From: Trichoplax sp. H2
Taxonomy: Eukaryota; Placozoa; Uniplacotomia; Trichoplacea
NCBI GenBank assembly: GCA_003344405.1
Contig: NOWV01000263.1
Coordinates: 1-64,000 of the forward strand
Direction of reading: 5' to 3'
DNA length: 64,000 nucleotides
The notes beneath the pieces are model-generated. The model worked only from the letters and a program-made list of their open reading frames with translations. It was not told where the DNA came from and ran no database searches. Made by a program: the position numbers and the translations under genes. This document shows positions 1 to 17,684 of the stretch, in pieces (positions within the stretch are counted from its first letter, which is position 1; every line of letters starts with the position of its first letter).

Positions 1-290
1 GCTGATAAGAAAAGATGGCATTGCCTGGTGTGAGTCACTACGGTACTCAACTGTAAGGGATTACGTAGTACTGTATACGTACGTGCAGTACTACTGTACG
101 TCTACTACTCAGATCAACAGCTCAGTGTGGATCGCCGCTTGGCCGGACCGGGCCAGGCACGAGTAGATCTTGGCTTGGCCGGACCGGGTAGGGTACGAGT
201 GTACGACACTTCATCGCACGGTCTGACTATTCAGTCCAGTAAGCTAATAAGAAAAGATGGCATTGCCTGGTGTGAGACAGTACGGTACTA
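1..290. repeat. Dispersed direct repeats at left edge
   Basis: A block of about 45 bp that begins at the first base (taataagaaaag-like start, then atggcattgcctggtgtgag) recurs at about 243-290 with few changes. Between the two copies, a GC-rich 30-bp segment beginning gcttggccggaccggg occurs twice, at 137 and 173, a spacing of 36 bp. This GC-rich patch stands out from the AT-rich surroundings. No coding potential is seen. The block may be a fragment of a larger repeat family cut by the window edge. Confidence 0.75.
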
Positions 291-329
291 AGACAGACTT
301 TGCACTGTGACACATCAGACAGATCTCTT

Positions 330-470
330 CACAAATTACAGTACAGTATTGTACAGTACTGTAGAATGGGAACAATCGAAATACTGTACTGTACTGTACA
401 GTACAGTGTACAGTACACTGTACACCGTACAACAGTACATTGTACCCTATACCATGCACTGTACACTGTG
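330..470. repeat. GTAC/ACTGTAC low-complexity palindromic tract
   Basis: The tract is built almost entirely from permutations of actgtac and gtacagt, so it reads nearly the same on both strands. It contains a perfect 20-bp palindrome at 388-407, centred between 397 and 398. Short relatives of this motif recur at about 620-645, 30388-30402, 32800-32815, 33320-33340, 41860-41880 and 42520-42540. Short overlapping open frames on both strands here are a by-product of the repeat and are not genes. Confidence 0.8.
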
Positions 471-649
471 CAGTCATCAAAATCTGATGGCAGTCGTTTT
501 CACCCAGTGATGTCACCCAGCGGGGCGCGATGACCTGCCAATGTGTACAACAGCGGCAGCTCTTGACGTTGTATGGGTGACATTGATTTTGCTATGGATT
601 TGCCCTATCAAGAGCAAGGTAAACTATTGTACTATACTGTACATTAGGA

Positions 650-1070
650 CATACGGTACTGTATCAGCGATCCTATAGACTACTGATCTTTTTCTGGTAG
701 TTTATGCAATAATCAGGTATCATGTATCAGTAGGCCTCACATTGTTACAGTAGCTAGACATACTGTATCAGCGATCCTATGGACTTACTTATTTTTTTCT
801 AGTAGTTTATGCAACAATCACACCCTGGAATGGCAAGCAATTCAGGCCACAGTAGGGTAAAAAGACTCAGGTATCATGTATCAGTAGGCCTCATATTGCT
901 ACAGTAGCTAGACATACTGTATCAGCGATCCTATGGACTACTGATCTTTTTCTAGTAGTTTATGCAATAATCACACCCTGGAATGGCAAGCAATTCAGGC
1001 CACAGTAGGGTAAAAAGACTTAGGTATCATGTATCAGTAGGCCTCATATTGCTACACTACTGTAGCTAGA
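650..1070. repeat. Tandem repeat, ~154-bp unit, three copies
   Basis: Three head-to-tail copies start at 650, 759 and 913, each opening with a cata(c)...gtatcagcgatcctat motif and closing with tagctaga. Copies 2 and 3 are 154 and 158 bp and nearly identical. Copy 1 is about 109 bp because it lacks an internal block of about 45 bp, the part beginning cacaccctggaatggc. Copy 3 carries a small insertion (ctact) near its end. No open frame runs through the array. Confidence 0.9.
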
Positions 1071-2457
1071 CTTGCAACGTAGTGTACAGTATACATGTGT
1101 ACATGGACTATTTCACTTGGGGTGGGCGATTAATCCACAATCTCTCCCGAAAGGCTGCAGTAGGCTTGCAACATACAGTATGCCTCCAATCATACACCGA
1201 TTGTCAGCCAAATAAGCTACTACAGTAGGTTGGCTTTTACTTAGGGTCTCTAGCTTTTGACCACTTCAGTACTTGCAGCGATGACAAGAGAAACGATCAC
1301 AGCACCTCCAAGGCTACACTTTCTACCGACTGCTTTTGAAACAGTTCAGCAGGCATCAACAACTTGATGTCCCATTCTAAATCGGAGCATAGGACTATAC
1401 GGCAATAAATTGGATTACACTATTTCAATCCATATTCATCTCTTACGAGTAAAGTTCAGTCAGACATTGAGGCTGTCCAATGTTCATTGGTGTTGATGTC
1501 TTGATCGAGCCACAACAGCAGCATTGAAGAGAAGGTATTGCCACTGCAATACTGTAGTGTCTATTAATTCATGATCAACTAATGAAACGATAATATTCGC
1601 TATCCATGACAAAGTAGGCACTAACTAAAAGCTGAAGCTGCGCCGTATTTGATACAAACTCCACTTTCTCCTTTGATGGCACTCTAATTTGGCCTTGACG
1701 TCCTAAAACAAGCTACGCGGCCATCATTGAAGCCAATAATAAATTATTTATTCATCAATCATTATTATTAAGGAATTATTGTTGATTCAATTCTACGGTA
1801 TTTATTTATCAATTGCCAAAATATGAAATCATCTCCTGGCCGAGGCAAGAGAGAATACTTGTGATACAAAGCAAAAGAAACTACTGATCATAAACAAGGC
1901 TGACTTGTGCAGCTAATAGCGAATCTATTAAGTAAGTATTCACTAGGTAAACAATTTTGGCTTCGGAAATGTCACCTAAATTAAAATGTGCGCGTCCATA
2001 CCGTAATGACGCATTGCATTCCCTAGCGTTCGACTTGCTTTAAGAAGACAACAACTTCTAAACTATCCAGTGCTTATGTGTCTACACTAGTATTAGCCAT
2101 GTAGGGTAAAGGACATTGCTTGTAGGTAGACAAAGTGTGAATTGACTGTCGTAAGCGGCTTTTACTCCATGATGCAATGTTATCCCTACTCTACTGCACC
2201 AATACAATTCTTAGCCCTGATGAGTGTTGACCCTCATTAACAGCCCATGCATAATCTTACTAACGTAAGCATACAGTATGTGTTTTACGACTCTACATCA
2301 TAAAGCTGAAATGGACATCTTATAACTTATAGTATACCAAAACAGGTAAAAAGGCAGTTATACTACCACAATTCCAACAAAATTGAGGACTGTTGACAGC
2401 ACAGCAGATACTACATTTACAAGCTTTTAAGCTTTTCATTTATTTTGATAGATCGCA
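1071..2457. other. Non-coding stretch upstream of TMEM267
   Basis: I see no protein-like frame, tRNA-like box or tandem array here. Composition is ordinary AT-rich intergenic DNA. The promoter of the following gene should lie at the right end of this stretch, but no element can be named with confidence. Confidence 0.5.
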
Positions 2458-3656
2458 ATGCTACTGGATTACGTTGCCACGGTTGGCTTAGGTATATTTT
2501 GCTACCTAGCCGATGCATTAATGGATGTCTCCTTTATTCGTCAGAATACAATACTAAGAGCAATCACGGATAATGCTGCTCATGGCATTATCGCTGCATG
2601 GTCGTGGGCAATCGCTATAGGTTTATCTATCAATTGGAAAACAGCATCGGAAATTTTTCTATGTTTCATTTGCTCATCCGGCCTTGATGTGGATCATTTC
2701 ATTGCAGCAAGATCAATAAAGCTAAAGGTTAGCATACGATCTCAAGATGCGATAACAAAAACTTGAATAGTTTACTCATGCAGATCATACGTTGTTGGTA
2801 AATTCAGAATTTATGCAATTTGCACAACGAATTAAAATACATCGTGCATGTTATTGCGACGCTAATTTCTCTTATCAAAAGGCTAATTTCTGTAAAATTT
2901 AGAAAACACTGCATCAATCTTCTTACAATAATTTGGCAATATTTTATATTAAACATTTAAACTTTATGCATCTATCAGCATTTAATATTATTAACGCAAT
3001 CTTACAATTGACTGCTTAACTGAAAATGAATAGCATGTGGTTTAATCATTCCTACTTTGCGCTACATATCGCATGAGCCTTAACCAGAACGAAAATTTAG
3101 TCTGCTGCCGTTAGTAATGAACAAAACGCTGTACACTACTTTGAAATATGCTAGCCAGACGCACACAATGCATATGACACCATACTTCATTTTAAAAGTA
3201 CAGATAGTAGACTCCCCCAACTGTAAATGATAACGTCATTTGTATTATATCCTTTCCATGATTTAAGACTATGACATACTAGCACCTGATGTGCATAATT
3301 GTTCTATTTCATTTTAGGATGCTCTAGCACTGAACAGAAGGCCATTTCTCCATGCCACTTCACTAATACTCTTTCTATTTTTTGTCACCGTTATCGTTGT
3401 TCGATATATGCCTTTATCGGTATATCATAAAATGAAATATTTACCATATATATTTCTAGCAGCATCACTATCGCATCATTTTCGGGATGGATATCGTCGA
3501 GGCCTATGGTTTGCACCATTTGGGAGTTGTAGACCTTTACCGTATACATTGTACGTATCATTAACTATGGTACTACCATGGATTTTGATTTATCTAATGT
3601 GGATAACTGAGAGCGAAAGAAAGATAAAAAAATCAAAAATATTACTGAATGTATGA
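2458..3656 (+). CDS. TMEM267: Transmembrane protein 267 homologue
   Basis: This is a small multi-pass membrane protein of unknown biochemical role, recognised from family landmarks. Two exons join in phase 0: 2458-2727 (donor gttagc) and 3318-3656 (acceptor attttag), giving 202 residues against about 215 in the human protein. In order it shows an N-terminal hydrophobic segment, a DNAAHG motif in the first half, a DVDHFIAAR motif just before the intron, RRPFLH directly after it, and then SHHFRDGYRRGLWFAPFG and a hydrophobic C-terminal segment near residues 175-190. The histidine- and aspartate-rich motifs resemble those of membrane-bound metal-dependent hydrolases, but that is inference. The tail is lysine-rich. 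The gene stands alone, transcribed toward TEX9. Confidence 0.88.
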
Positions 3657-5228
3657 AATGAAATTTGAAAATTTATCTGTCTGTACTGTATGTCAGCACC
3701 TACGTTCATCGTCCACGAGTAAATGAACTATTGACCTCTACTAATTAGCTCAGCCTAGACGAAAGCCTTATGGAATCAAATGTATTATATTTTATTACTT
3801 GAATATTTCATATGCGATATTGTAATTTTCGCATAAATGAAAGTATGATCGCTATTATTATTATAAGTAGAATATAGAACAATATTTGATTGGAAGTAAA
3901 GGGTGTAAAGATCTTATCCAGATTATGCACCATTTACAGACAATCTTTAATATTCTCAGTTAGCAATTTAAAATTACGCATGTAACATAATCTTCTCTAA
4001 TTTAATATGTTGGAGATTATAATATAATTTATGACACTATTAATATCAAAATAATGGAAGATATGGTAGTAACCGTGTGAAAATGCAATTACAGAAACTT
4101 ATATTAACACTGATATACTGCTATCTTTGCCAAAATAGCAATAATGATGAATACCTTGCAAAGTGGATACAACTTATCAATGGTTATAATAATAATAAAA
4201 ATCTAATCTATAGAACTAATTTATCCATGATATCAATGCAAATATAGTGTACATTCGAGTTGAACCTATTCATGCAGTAATACTATACTTGTTTAACTAC
4301 AAATTAAACGACACTAAAGCAACATTTTGCCCACTGCAGACTTATTAGTCATGTACTTACTGTAACGATTTATTGCCTCTAGCGCGCTTATAGAAGCCCA
4401 ATATATAGCAAAAAAACTACTCAGTGCTGTAGCAACAGATCATGTTTGCTCATTTACTTGTCCAGTCTAATGGAGCAGACTGCTGGTTGCTGTCATGCAT
4501 TGTGTACACATTTCTACTCTACGTGATAGTAAATAATTGACGCCTATGGTCCTATACAGCATATACTGCACTCCCCAGTATGGCATGATACATAGTATCA
4601 TTTGCTCTACCGAGCGCGCTATCTACACTATAACGGTCAATATGGCACATTGGTGTATTCTGTATCCTGGAGACGAGATTTGGACGGGCAATTCAATACC
4701 TTACTAACAATTCTAATTTATAATACGTAATAAGGTACCTACCACTTCGCATCGACGTTAGCACGTTCATGAGGTAACAAATTGCAATCATATTTGCGTT
4801 CAGATACTGTAAATCACCGATTGGCGTAGAAGCCTTACAAAATAGAAGGTAGTAGTTCGTTGCATTATATATATGTATATATATATATATATAGTAGCAC
4901 TATTAATAGCTATATCTATATGTATATAATAGCATTATTAATGACTGTTAGACCTTGACGTTAGCTTCTCTCTAAATTGTAAATTGGCGTAGATTGTAAG
5001 CTACTTCTGCAACGTATCCCTAATAGTCAATATTTTGTTCATGTTTATTGGTAAATCAGTGAATTATCCGTTAGCTGTACCTCCCAATCGGTTAAGCATT
5101 GGTTCCCTAAAATAACTATTATCAATCTGAAAGACATACTTCAAGAATAAAGAATAGATATCATTAGTACACTATTCTACTAGTTGGTGCTACATACAAT
5201 TGATCTCCGCTCTCTATAAAGTCTAGCC
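3657..5228. other. Intergenic region with TA microsatellite
   Basis: No gene is seen between TMEM267 and TEX9. A nearly pure TA dinucleotide run lies at about 4866-4893. The rest is unremarkable AT-rich DNA and should hold the TEX9 promoter. Confidence 0.5.
4866..4893. repeat. TA dinucleotide microsatellite
   Basis: A nearly pure (TA)n run with one interruption (atgtat). Confidence 0.9.
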
Positions 5229-9501
<4,273 letters not shown>

Positions 9502-11717
9502 TATGCACTGGTAAATTTAGCTGCAATTGATAGTATGCTCTTATACCTATAGCTCTCATGTCGCAATAAATTGAAAATTTTCAATTAAAACGTTCTAAAA
9601 TAAGCTTTTATAATAACAATGATGAAATTTTATTACAGGTAAAATAAATCTAGTTAACCATACTACAGCAATTCCGGTACTGATTGTAACTTCCAATTTT
9701 GCCAATTTATCGCAATATCTACCATCTACAAGAAATATATTAACGTATGCCTTTAAACTGTTCAACTTTTAGTGAGAAAAAACTAAAGACGAGATGTTAG
9801 ATTTAATTCGTATCTAGTGGAACTGTGAATTATTATAATTCATTATATTGTACTTTTATTTTTATGATGAACACTATTTATTAGCATCGCTTGCGATTTT
9901 AGTTCTAATAGGTGTCACATTAGCAATTCTAAAGTAATGTATGTTGAATTGGTGACATATCGTAATGCTGTGATCGAGGTCGAAATACTGTATAAACAAT
10001 CATCATTGCGTTATACACGATTATTCGTACAAGTACCTAACTTCATCTTCAAGAAATTAGCTTCTATTTATTGCCGATCTTTTTGAGATTGTATTGCTAG
10101 TTACTACACCCCAGAACGTTATTTTGAAGTATGTTTGTGATAGAATAATGTACATAATATTTATTACTGCTTTTAATGGCATTGACTACCGAGCGATTGT
10201 TCTTAATTCCATCAGTAATTCTATTTTATTTCAAGTACGTTAACAGAACTACTCGTACATATTCTTCGTGTTTACCGTATCATATATCATTTGTGTACTC
10301 CTTCTATTTGAACGACTCAAATTAACATGAATATATGCTAGCCAAACTTGAAATGTATAAACAAATAAGTAAAAGTATATCTTTTTGTAAACAGCTTATA
10401 GAGGAATAAATATGCTCTCATCTGTTACGCAGTTGATTCTTAAGAGATAATTATAAATTGTAGATCATCTTGCTCAGTTGAACAGATGCAGTGGAGCGCT
10501 AGATTACTTTTAGACCAATTACTATGATGAATTATGGTCTATAATACAGTATTTCAAATTTGAATTTCCGTGTGAAAAATTATTAGTCTACGATGTAATG
10601 TATAGTAGGTACTTTTTATTATTCAGTGACATTGACTGAGAGGCAATTTTAAATACTAATTACTATCTAATACTACCGCATCATTCAATCTTAGCACTCT
10701 ACAATCTACCCATTGCTATATCGTAGCCGAAATCGGGTAATAAAGTGTACACCACATAATAGCCTTTTTAAGTATCGACAATGTATCAATCTAAAATTCG
10801 CTTAAAATTAAGTAACACTAATGCTTTATTAATTTAGTAGCTGTACACTCATTCTTTATAGTTCATATTCAATCGCAAATTTCGTTGATTAAGAGATCAA
10901 TATGATCACTATATGTCTATCTAATCAGTACTCTTACCGTACTTAATACGATATGAGTAATAAAGTCATTACATAGCAGAGCATGTATGGTTGAATTATA
11001 AACGAAGGTATCTAGGGTAAAATAGATCAGCAGCGCGTTTTCTCTAGCAGAATCGGTAGACCTGAAATATTGCGGTATACCCTTTAAGCTAGAAAATTAT
11101 TTCAAATTTTATTTCCGTAACTTTAAGTAGTTTATCGAGCGAATGTATAAGATATTTTATCCCATATCATCATAGAAATGAATTTCACTTTCGTAGAATA
11201 GTCTTGTTCGTTTTCCTTGCATAAGTATATTGGTGTTAAATTACTATTATTTATATGAAAAGCTGCATAACCCTGAAATTTTGCTTAGCAGCTTTTCACA
11301 TTAAGAAATAGATTAGGAGCATTCTATGCCAAGCAGTAAAATACATATCAAATCAAAATGTTGTATCATATACCGAATTCTGCATACATAGATGATAGCT
11401 AGATTACTAGCATATTAATTATCATTATTATTAGATTATCTTGATGATTTCAACACTCTTCTGCTATATCAATGTTAGAATAAAAATTATTCATTAAATA
11501 ATTGTAGGTTTATCAATTTATACAGCAATGATATTACACTTCGCTATTATGATCGATGACAAGGTAAAGGGTTTTATTGTCCCTTCAATTTGTCAATTAT
11601 TTAGCGCAATATGAAAGATCCGATCTTATATATTACAATATAAAGCAGCATGGTAATATAAAACATAAACAGGACTACCAACTGAAACAATTGTACTTAT
11701 ACAGAGCTACTGTCAAG
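9502..11717. other. Intergenic region between TEX9 and GPCR (convergent)
   Basis: The 3' ends of TEX9 and the minus-strand receptor face each other here. About 2.2 kb of AT-rich DNA holds no recognisable exon, RNA gene or tandem repeat. A short open frame at the right edge (about 11577-11846, plus strand) is antisense to the receptor's tail and is not a gene. Confidence 0.5.
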
Positions 11718-12812
11718 CTATCTTCGAGGTTCTACCCATGCTTCGACATGTCGCCGAGGACGAGATGGATTATTGACGGGAGCAGATACGGCTCTACCTG
11801 GCCTGTTGATATTCCGATTTCGCCTACAGTAAAATGCTATTCGTAAGTTAGCCCACATAGCTTGTCGAAATCGAGGATTTTGAATACCATATAACATTGG
11901 ATTATATAATGATGTTAAACAAGTTACTAAAATGGTCATTAGAATAACAGTAAAAGTAGGAAAGTTAGTTTCTAGGTAGAGGGCGGTAAAATTTTTACCG
12001 GTTATTCCCATGCTAAGCAAGACAACAAAGTAAGGCCAAGAAGCTAGCATAAATACAGCTGTTGCTATAATTAAGACACGCACTGCAGCATAACGTCGAT
12101 CATCGAATAAAACCGTACTATGATATTCTTGATCAAGACGAGCTTGACGATTATATGTTGCTCTTATTTTGAATATGATTCTACCATATAAAGAGACCAT
12201 TAAAAATAATGGAATAACGTAAGAGATTAACGTTACGATAACAATCGTTACTGTAAAACTACGATAATATTTAAGATCTAAATCACAAATGTATGAAAAA
12301 TTAGCCGAAACATCGGCAAAAAGGATAAAAGGCGCCGAGCACATAAGGCCTGATAGCCAAGTAAAAACAATCACTGACATTAATTTCCACCTTTCATTAA
12401 TTAAGGTAGAAACACGATTAGATATTATTACATAATAACGATCAATACAAATAACTGAGAGGGATTGCGTTGTTGTCACTAAGGATAACATTAATGGAAA
12501 GATAACTAATTTACATACTGTGGCTAAGGTACTGATGGAAGCAGCTTGAGACAAACATAACGCTTGAGCAATTGTGAACAGAATTTGGCATATACCGCAT
12601 AACAAATCTGATACTGCCATATTGGCGATAAGTATAAAAGGTGCTGAGTGCATACGGCGTACACGATAAACAGTATAAATTACTAGTAGATTACTGCATA
12701 CAACAGCTAATGCGTTGAAACATAGAAAACCGGATAATATTGTATAAGATTTAATTAATGGTTTAGTTGGAATGGGTGTACTTGTAACATTGGCCAGGCG
12801 AAAAAGATCCAT
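11718..12812 (-). CDS. Rhodopsin-class (class A) G protein-coupled receptor
   Basis: This is a seven-transmembrane receptor in a single exon, 364 residues from the ATG at 12812. Upstream in-frame codons contain no ATG, only a TTG at 12827. N-glycosylation sequons lie at Asn8 and Asn171. Class A landmarks are Asn in TM1 (SNLLVIY), MAVSD in TM2, Cys100 at position 3.25, DRY at 124-126, Trp152 in TM4, Cys176 in extracellular loop 2 (likely bridged to Cys100), Pro201 in TM5, Tyr209, NPMLY at 304-308 and a cysteine at 329 after helix 8. The tail is rich in Arg and Pro. Oddities: the TM6 CWxP motif reads ASWP, so the toggle position 6.48 is Ser with Trp one step later, and position 7.43 is Cys, not the retinal-binding Lys of opsins. 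The ligand is unknown. It could be a peptide or amine receptor, or a member of an opsin-related group lacking the lysine. Confidence 0.9.
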   Translation of the reverse strand: MDLFRLANVTSTPIPTKPLIKSYTILSGFLCFNALAVVCSNLLVIYTVYRVRRMHSAPFILIANMAVSDLLCGICQILFTIAQALCLSQAASISTLATVCKLVIFPLMLSLVTTTQSLSVICIDRYYVIISNRVSTLINERWKLMSVIVFTWLSGLMCSAPFILFADVSANFSYICDLDLKYYRSFTVTIVIVTLISYVIPLFLMVSLYGRIIFKIRATYNRQARLDQEYHSTVLFDDRRYAAVRVLIIATAVFMLASWPYFVVLLSMGITGKNFTALYLETNFPTFTVILMTILVTCLTSLYNPMLYGIQNPRFRQAMWANLRIAFYCRRNRNINRPGRAVSAPVNNPSRPRRHVEAWVEPRR

Positions 12813-15800
12813 TCGTAATATTGACAAGCGGCATGAAATGATATTGATGATTTGATGTGTTAGACGGCAAGAAAAACTAGTATTTATCTATTGCAGTTTT
12901 GAATAGAGTATCTGATCTGATGGTAGAGCCAGTTAAAGTTAAAATTTGAAGAGCAATATATCGTTTCTTTTTAGAATAAATTAGCTTATATTACTTTTTA
13001 AAACACAAACATTAAATTAACGTTATTAATGTAGAAGATTCTAGATAATTAAATTGATTCTATATAGCTTACATTTGGCTTAAAAAATGTAGTGATAAGT
13101 GGTAATGACTTCAATGATTGATATTAGTTTCATAATAGCTACACATAATGTCTGCTTTACTGTTGGAGTCAATTACGTAATTTAATCTTAGTTTTTTATT
13201 AATTAATTAATAAATGAAGGTTGTTTAATCGATATGATAATCCTCTATACTATTAATCCTTGCTTGATTCCAGCTTTCCTTGATCCATTCTAGTATTATC
13301 TTTTTATCTTATCCCCCATTTTATTGACGAATTCTCAATTTCATAATCGTTCCAATTGAGATGACTGTAAATATTCCAATATTGAGATCAATAGATGATA
13401 TCTTTATAATAACAAACATTTATAAATGAAAATCTTGAAGATCGATGTCATTATCGTCAGAAATACGTACGTTGTAAAATGATGAATGTTTTCTTAATAA
13501 TAGAGTTAAAGTATAAATAAATGGTCGTAACCTATTTATACGAATTGTAAGATTAAATTAAGAACCTATTCAATACCAGTATTGAAATAAAACGTGCTTT
13601 TATTTTTAATTTAAAATATGTTAAACCATTACGTTTATCTTCAGTATTAATAGATAAGATCCAGTCGAGTTAATCATAACAACCTGATACAAATCATATA
13701 GATAGCAATCAATTATGTTATTTGTTTGCATTTTACGTTATAAATTATCTATTGCATACCATATTTGCTCAGCTATTTTGTAAGAAGAGTTAATCTGGGT
13801 TTTAATGACGATCAGTTTGATTAAGGTAGCAACACTTCAACCCTATAGTATTTCATCTATCTATTCCCTACATCCACTCAAAATTTACGTCAAGGTCATC
13901 GATACCTTTTACATCCTATTTATTTACTTTTTCCATTGCATTGCATTAAGTGTTGACTCAAAAGTACTTTATATATCTATATATATATATTATATATGTT
14001 ATATATATATATATACTATCACTATGGCGTATGGCAATACAACAGCTTCTTGACGTTTACTGTATACTCTGATAGTATTTAGTAAACTGATATATTTAAT
14101 TATCAATACTTGTTAGGTGTGGTGTTATCACATTCAATAAACGATAATGTGAAATAAAGTTGATAATAACTTATTTATATCATTTCATTAATTTAAAATG
14201 ATGTTGATTTATTTTTTGTAATAAATATCTATTGAAGACCAAAATATTATTTCATTAACAATGATGACCTTGACATTTACACTATTTCATAACATGATCG
14301 ACCACTTCAATTTCTCGCCACTATTCCTTAAATGGAAATTGTCTGTATAGTGGTTCAAAAATCGTTACGAGCTAGCTATGATGTGACTTAGGATATAGAT
14401 GATAATAGTAACTGTAAAAATTCAAAAATACATGAATTGGAATCATGTAGCATATGCCTTAAAGCATCGTTTAAACAGTTGTGGAAGGGTAATTACTAAT
14501 ATATACATATTATTACGATATAAGTTTAAATGTTCGCAATGATAAATGGTTGCCAAAAGATTTTATTAGCCCCGATATGGTAAAAGATACAGATATATGA
14601 TTAATAGCTACTGTCTTATATTATCTGCTAGGATACAATTTTTTGTCGGATGTAATAAAAATATGAAAAGAGTAGTGAAAATTTCAGAATAATTAATCCT
14701 GTTAATTTTCAACTAATCCAAACTGTGGATTTATAATAATTAGTCCTTTACATAAACCCAGCTTAGCATCATAACTTTATATTATTTATATTTTTACGTA
14801 TTATATAATAGAAGAGATTAATTTGAACTTTACTATTGTTTTCGTTTGTGTCGTGTAAAGTTTGATATATTAAGTAGATAGAGAAGAGTTGATACAATAC
14901 TGCGCTTTTGTTGTATATGTGATTTGAACGATTTCTATAGACGGTAGATATATCTGATTATGATATTATTTCAACTATTAAAATACTATAACTGAAACGG
15001 TAGACAACTTTCAAAGTTCGATGAAACTGCATATTTGTTATCATTGAATTGTTGAATGACTGATAATATTACATCTCATATCATTTATCAATTAAGGGAA
15101 TAGTACGGAAGGAATGTTACATGTATCCTTAATTATTGCATAGTGTATACATATTAAAACGACCATAAATGAATTTTAAGTATCAAAATTACTGCATTAT
15201 GCTATTCCATTACCACTCATTTACAAAGATATGGATAGTTAAAATGGGATTTTCTTACTATATATTTTCACTCATGCAGTGGTACAACTGATACTAGAAG
15301 AATAAAGAGAAGTTTACTCTAGATACAAGAAATCAACGAGTTTCATTTTAAAGATATAAATGTTGTGCGCTATAATAAACTTAGGACGGGATCTTAGATA
15401 ATTGTAAGAGAATTGATGAGCTATATTCATTGCTATATAATTCTTGACGTTGGTGAAATCATGATATGGGTAAACTACTTCCTAATGTCAAGGGCAATAT
15501 CTGCTATTTGAGTTACAGAACCTGAAAGACTAGAGCTATTCCAGCGTAATTGAATGATGAGGTTTCAAATTAGATGCATTTTGCTAAGACATGTTGAAGT
15601 AAAAGTACAGCATATCTTGCATTCAGCACAATTTATTGATAGTATATTATCCGATGCTGGCTATATTCGGCTTAAATTTTTATAGGCAATAGAATATATT
15701 CGTATAGTAACTATTACGTTACATGATAAATTGTAAATGTTGGTTATGAAGTAAACTACAGTATCTCAGTTCCTTAGATATAAGCAGTGGTGGCTTAAGC

Positions 15801-17600
15801 AGCTTAAGACTATTTTCTATAAATTATTTTGCTAGTTAGAGCAAGTAGTTTAAATTATAGCAAGTATCTCTATGCCATGCAGATAGCAATCCGCTCTTAC
15901 GTATAAGGAATAATCGGCTTATATAAAACGGGATGGTGTGATACTCAGGACTTTCTGTACGTGACTACAGTTAGAGCCTAGCAACAAATTGCTTATAAAA
16001 GAATAAAAGTTAGGTTAATTACTAAGGCACGATCGATGTGAATACTGCTATTAACAGATGTTCTATATGTAGATTTTTTGCGCTTGATGTTATGCATATG
16101 CTAATGATGAGGCGTAAATCAATTGAAAGCGAACTAGATTTCCCGAAGTCATTCTACTGTACTTTAAGTAAATGAAATCTTGTGTAATATTATCTTTAAT
16201 AGTCAATATTAAAGTGCAGTATAATAGAGAAGAGATATCCGCAGTTAAGTTAGACCACTCAGGTATGCAGTAAAACGTGGAACCTTTCATGATATTAAGA
16301 AAATAGTAGAGATGACTTTGTTAAAATAGACTGATAGAGTATACAGTAAAGCGTAGAATTTTTTTTTATCAAGGATAGATTTATCTTTAGAATATCGTTA
16401 AAATAAAATGGAAATGGCTTAGTAGACACTGAGTTAATCTTAACTTTGGAGATACCCAATTAACAATACTTGCCCTACAGTAGAACTGAGGGCAGTTGTT
16501 TAATCGAGAATTAATCGTCAAAGTTGAAAGTCATTAAGGATTGTATACATATGTTAATCATTATTCAGTAAAGTAGCGTAGTGGTTTAGGTATTTAATTC
16601 AGAATTAAGAGTGTTTCTTAGATACAGCTTAGGAATTATTTGCTGCCATGGGGACAATCATTGCAGTAGCCTACTACATAGATTATTAAGTTTGGCCTTG
16701 TGGATAATTGATTATATATTGCAAGAAAGCAAGAAAATTTGTGTCAAGTGTGATTCAATACCAATTTTAAATCTGCATTTCTAATTCACGAGGTATTTAC
16801 TGGACAGAAAATAGTTTGAAATATTCGATTAGATACCTTTTTATCAATTGAATAGGCCTTATTGTCAAAGCTGTGATAATATAGATATTGGTTGGGGTTG
16901 AAGATATGGATTCTAATGTTCCCTAGAGTAAAGTATTTACAAAATTTTTAAATTATAAATTTTTAATGCGACACGACGTTCCATTTATTCGTGAATTATA
17001 CCTAATTTTAAAGATACATATCGAATGTTATCAACGATGATGAGGGCTTTGTTATTAAAATTGATGAAGGGACTAGATCAATTTATGTTTTGTCGTTAGT
17101 TACCGAATTAATTATTGATGGCAGATAGTTCTGTGCTCAGATGATTTTATTAAAATTATAAAATATTAATATGCAGTATTTGCAAAGCATGCCACATCAG
17201 AAATAATGCGACGCAATACCTTAGTCAAAATTTTCTTACTGTTGATCTATCATAGACTGGGTGTAATCGATGGTATTCAAGTTACTATCTCGCTTGTTTA
17301 GTCACGCTAGACGCGTATGGAATTTACAATGGAATATAAGAAGTTAGATATATAGGATTTTGGCTATGATATGTGAAATAAATTGCCTGTATTCCTAAAA
17401 GTATACAGATAAGTTACCAGCAGTAAGTATCAAGAATAATCATTAAAGTCGAGATGAATAACAATATATTAAAATTGAAAATGTCGTTTTCTACAAGATA
17501 TAAATCGATTTTAGGAACGTTAATGATAGTTTATTCGTATTAGTTAATTTAATGCGTTACACGCAGAATTAAGGATAGACTTTGCTGCTTATTAGCAGAC
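12813..17600. other. Gene-poor intergenic region
   Basis: Nearly 5 kb without a frame that looks like a protein. A TA-rich microsatellite lies at about 13971-14015 and accounts for a short plus-strand frame around 13805-14053 rich in Tyr and Ile. Otherwise there is only AT-rich, low-complexity DNA. It separates the divergent starts of the GPCR and Rab genes. Confidence 0.5.
13971..14015. repeat. TA-rich microsatellite
   Basis: An imperfect (TA)n tract of about 45 bp broken by single C and G substitutions. Confidence 0.9.
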
Positions 17601-17684
17601 ATAGCCGCGGTTGAGATCGACGATATTCAAACTAATTTCAGCGTTCATTGGAAATGATCATGGAATTTCGCAATGGCAATCAAT

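Noticed and set aside
244-533. Overlapping short frames on both strands
   Set aside because: Produced by the self-complementary gtac repeat tract.
12813-12827. Longer start of the GPCR at 12827
   Set aside because: The codon is TTG; the first ATG in frame is at 12812, and eukaryotic initiation at TTG is unlikely.
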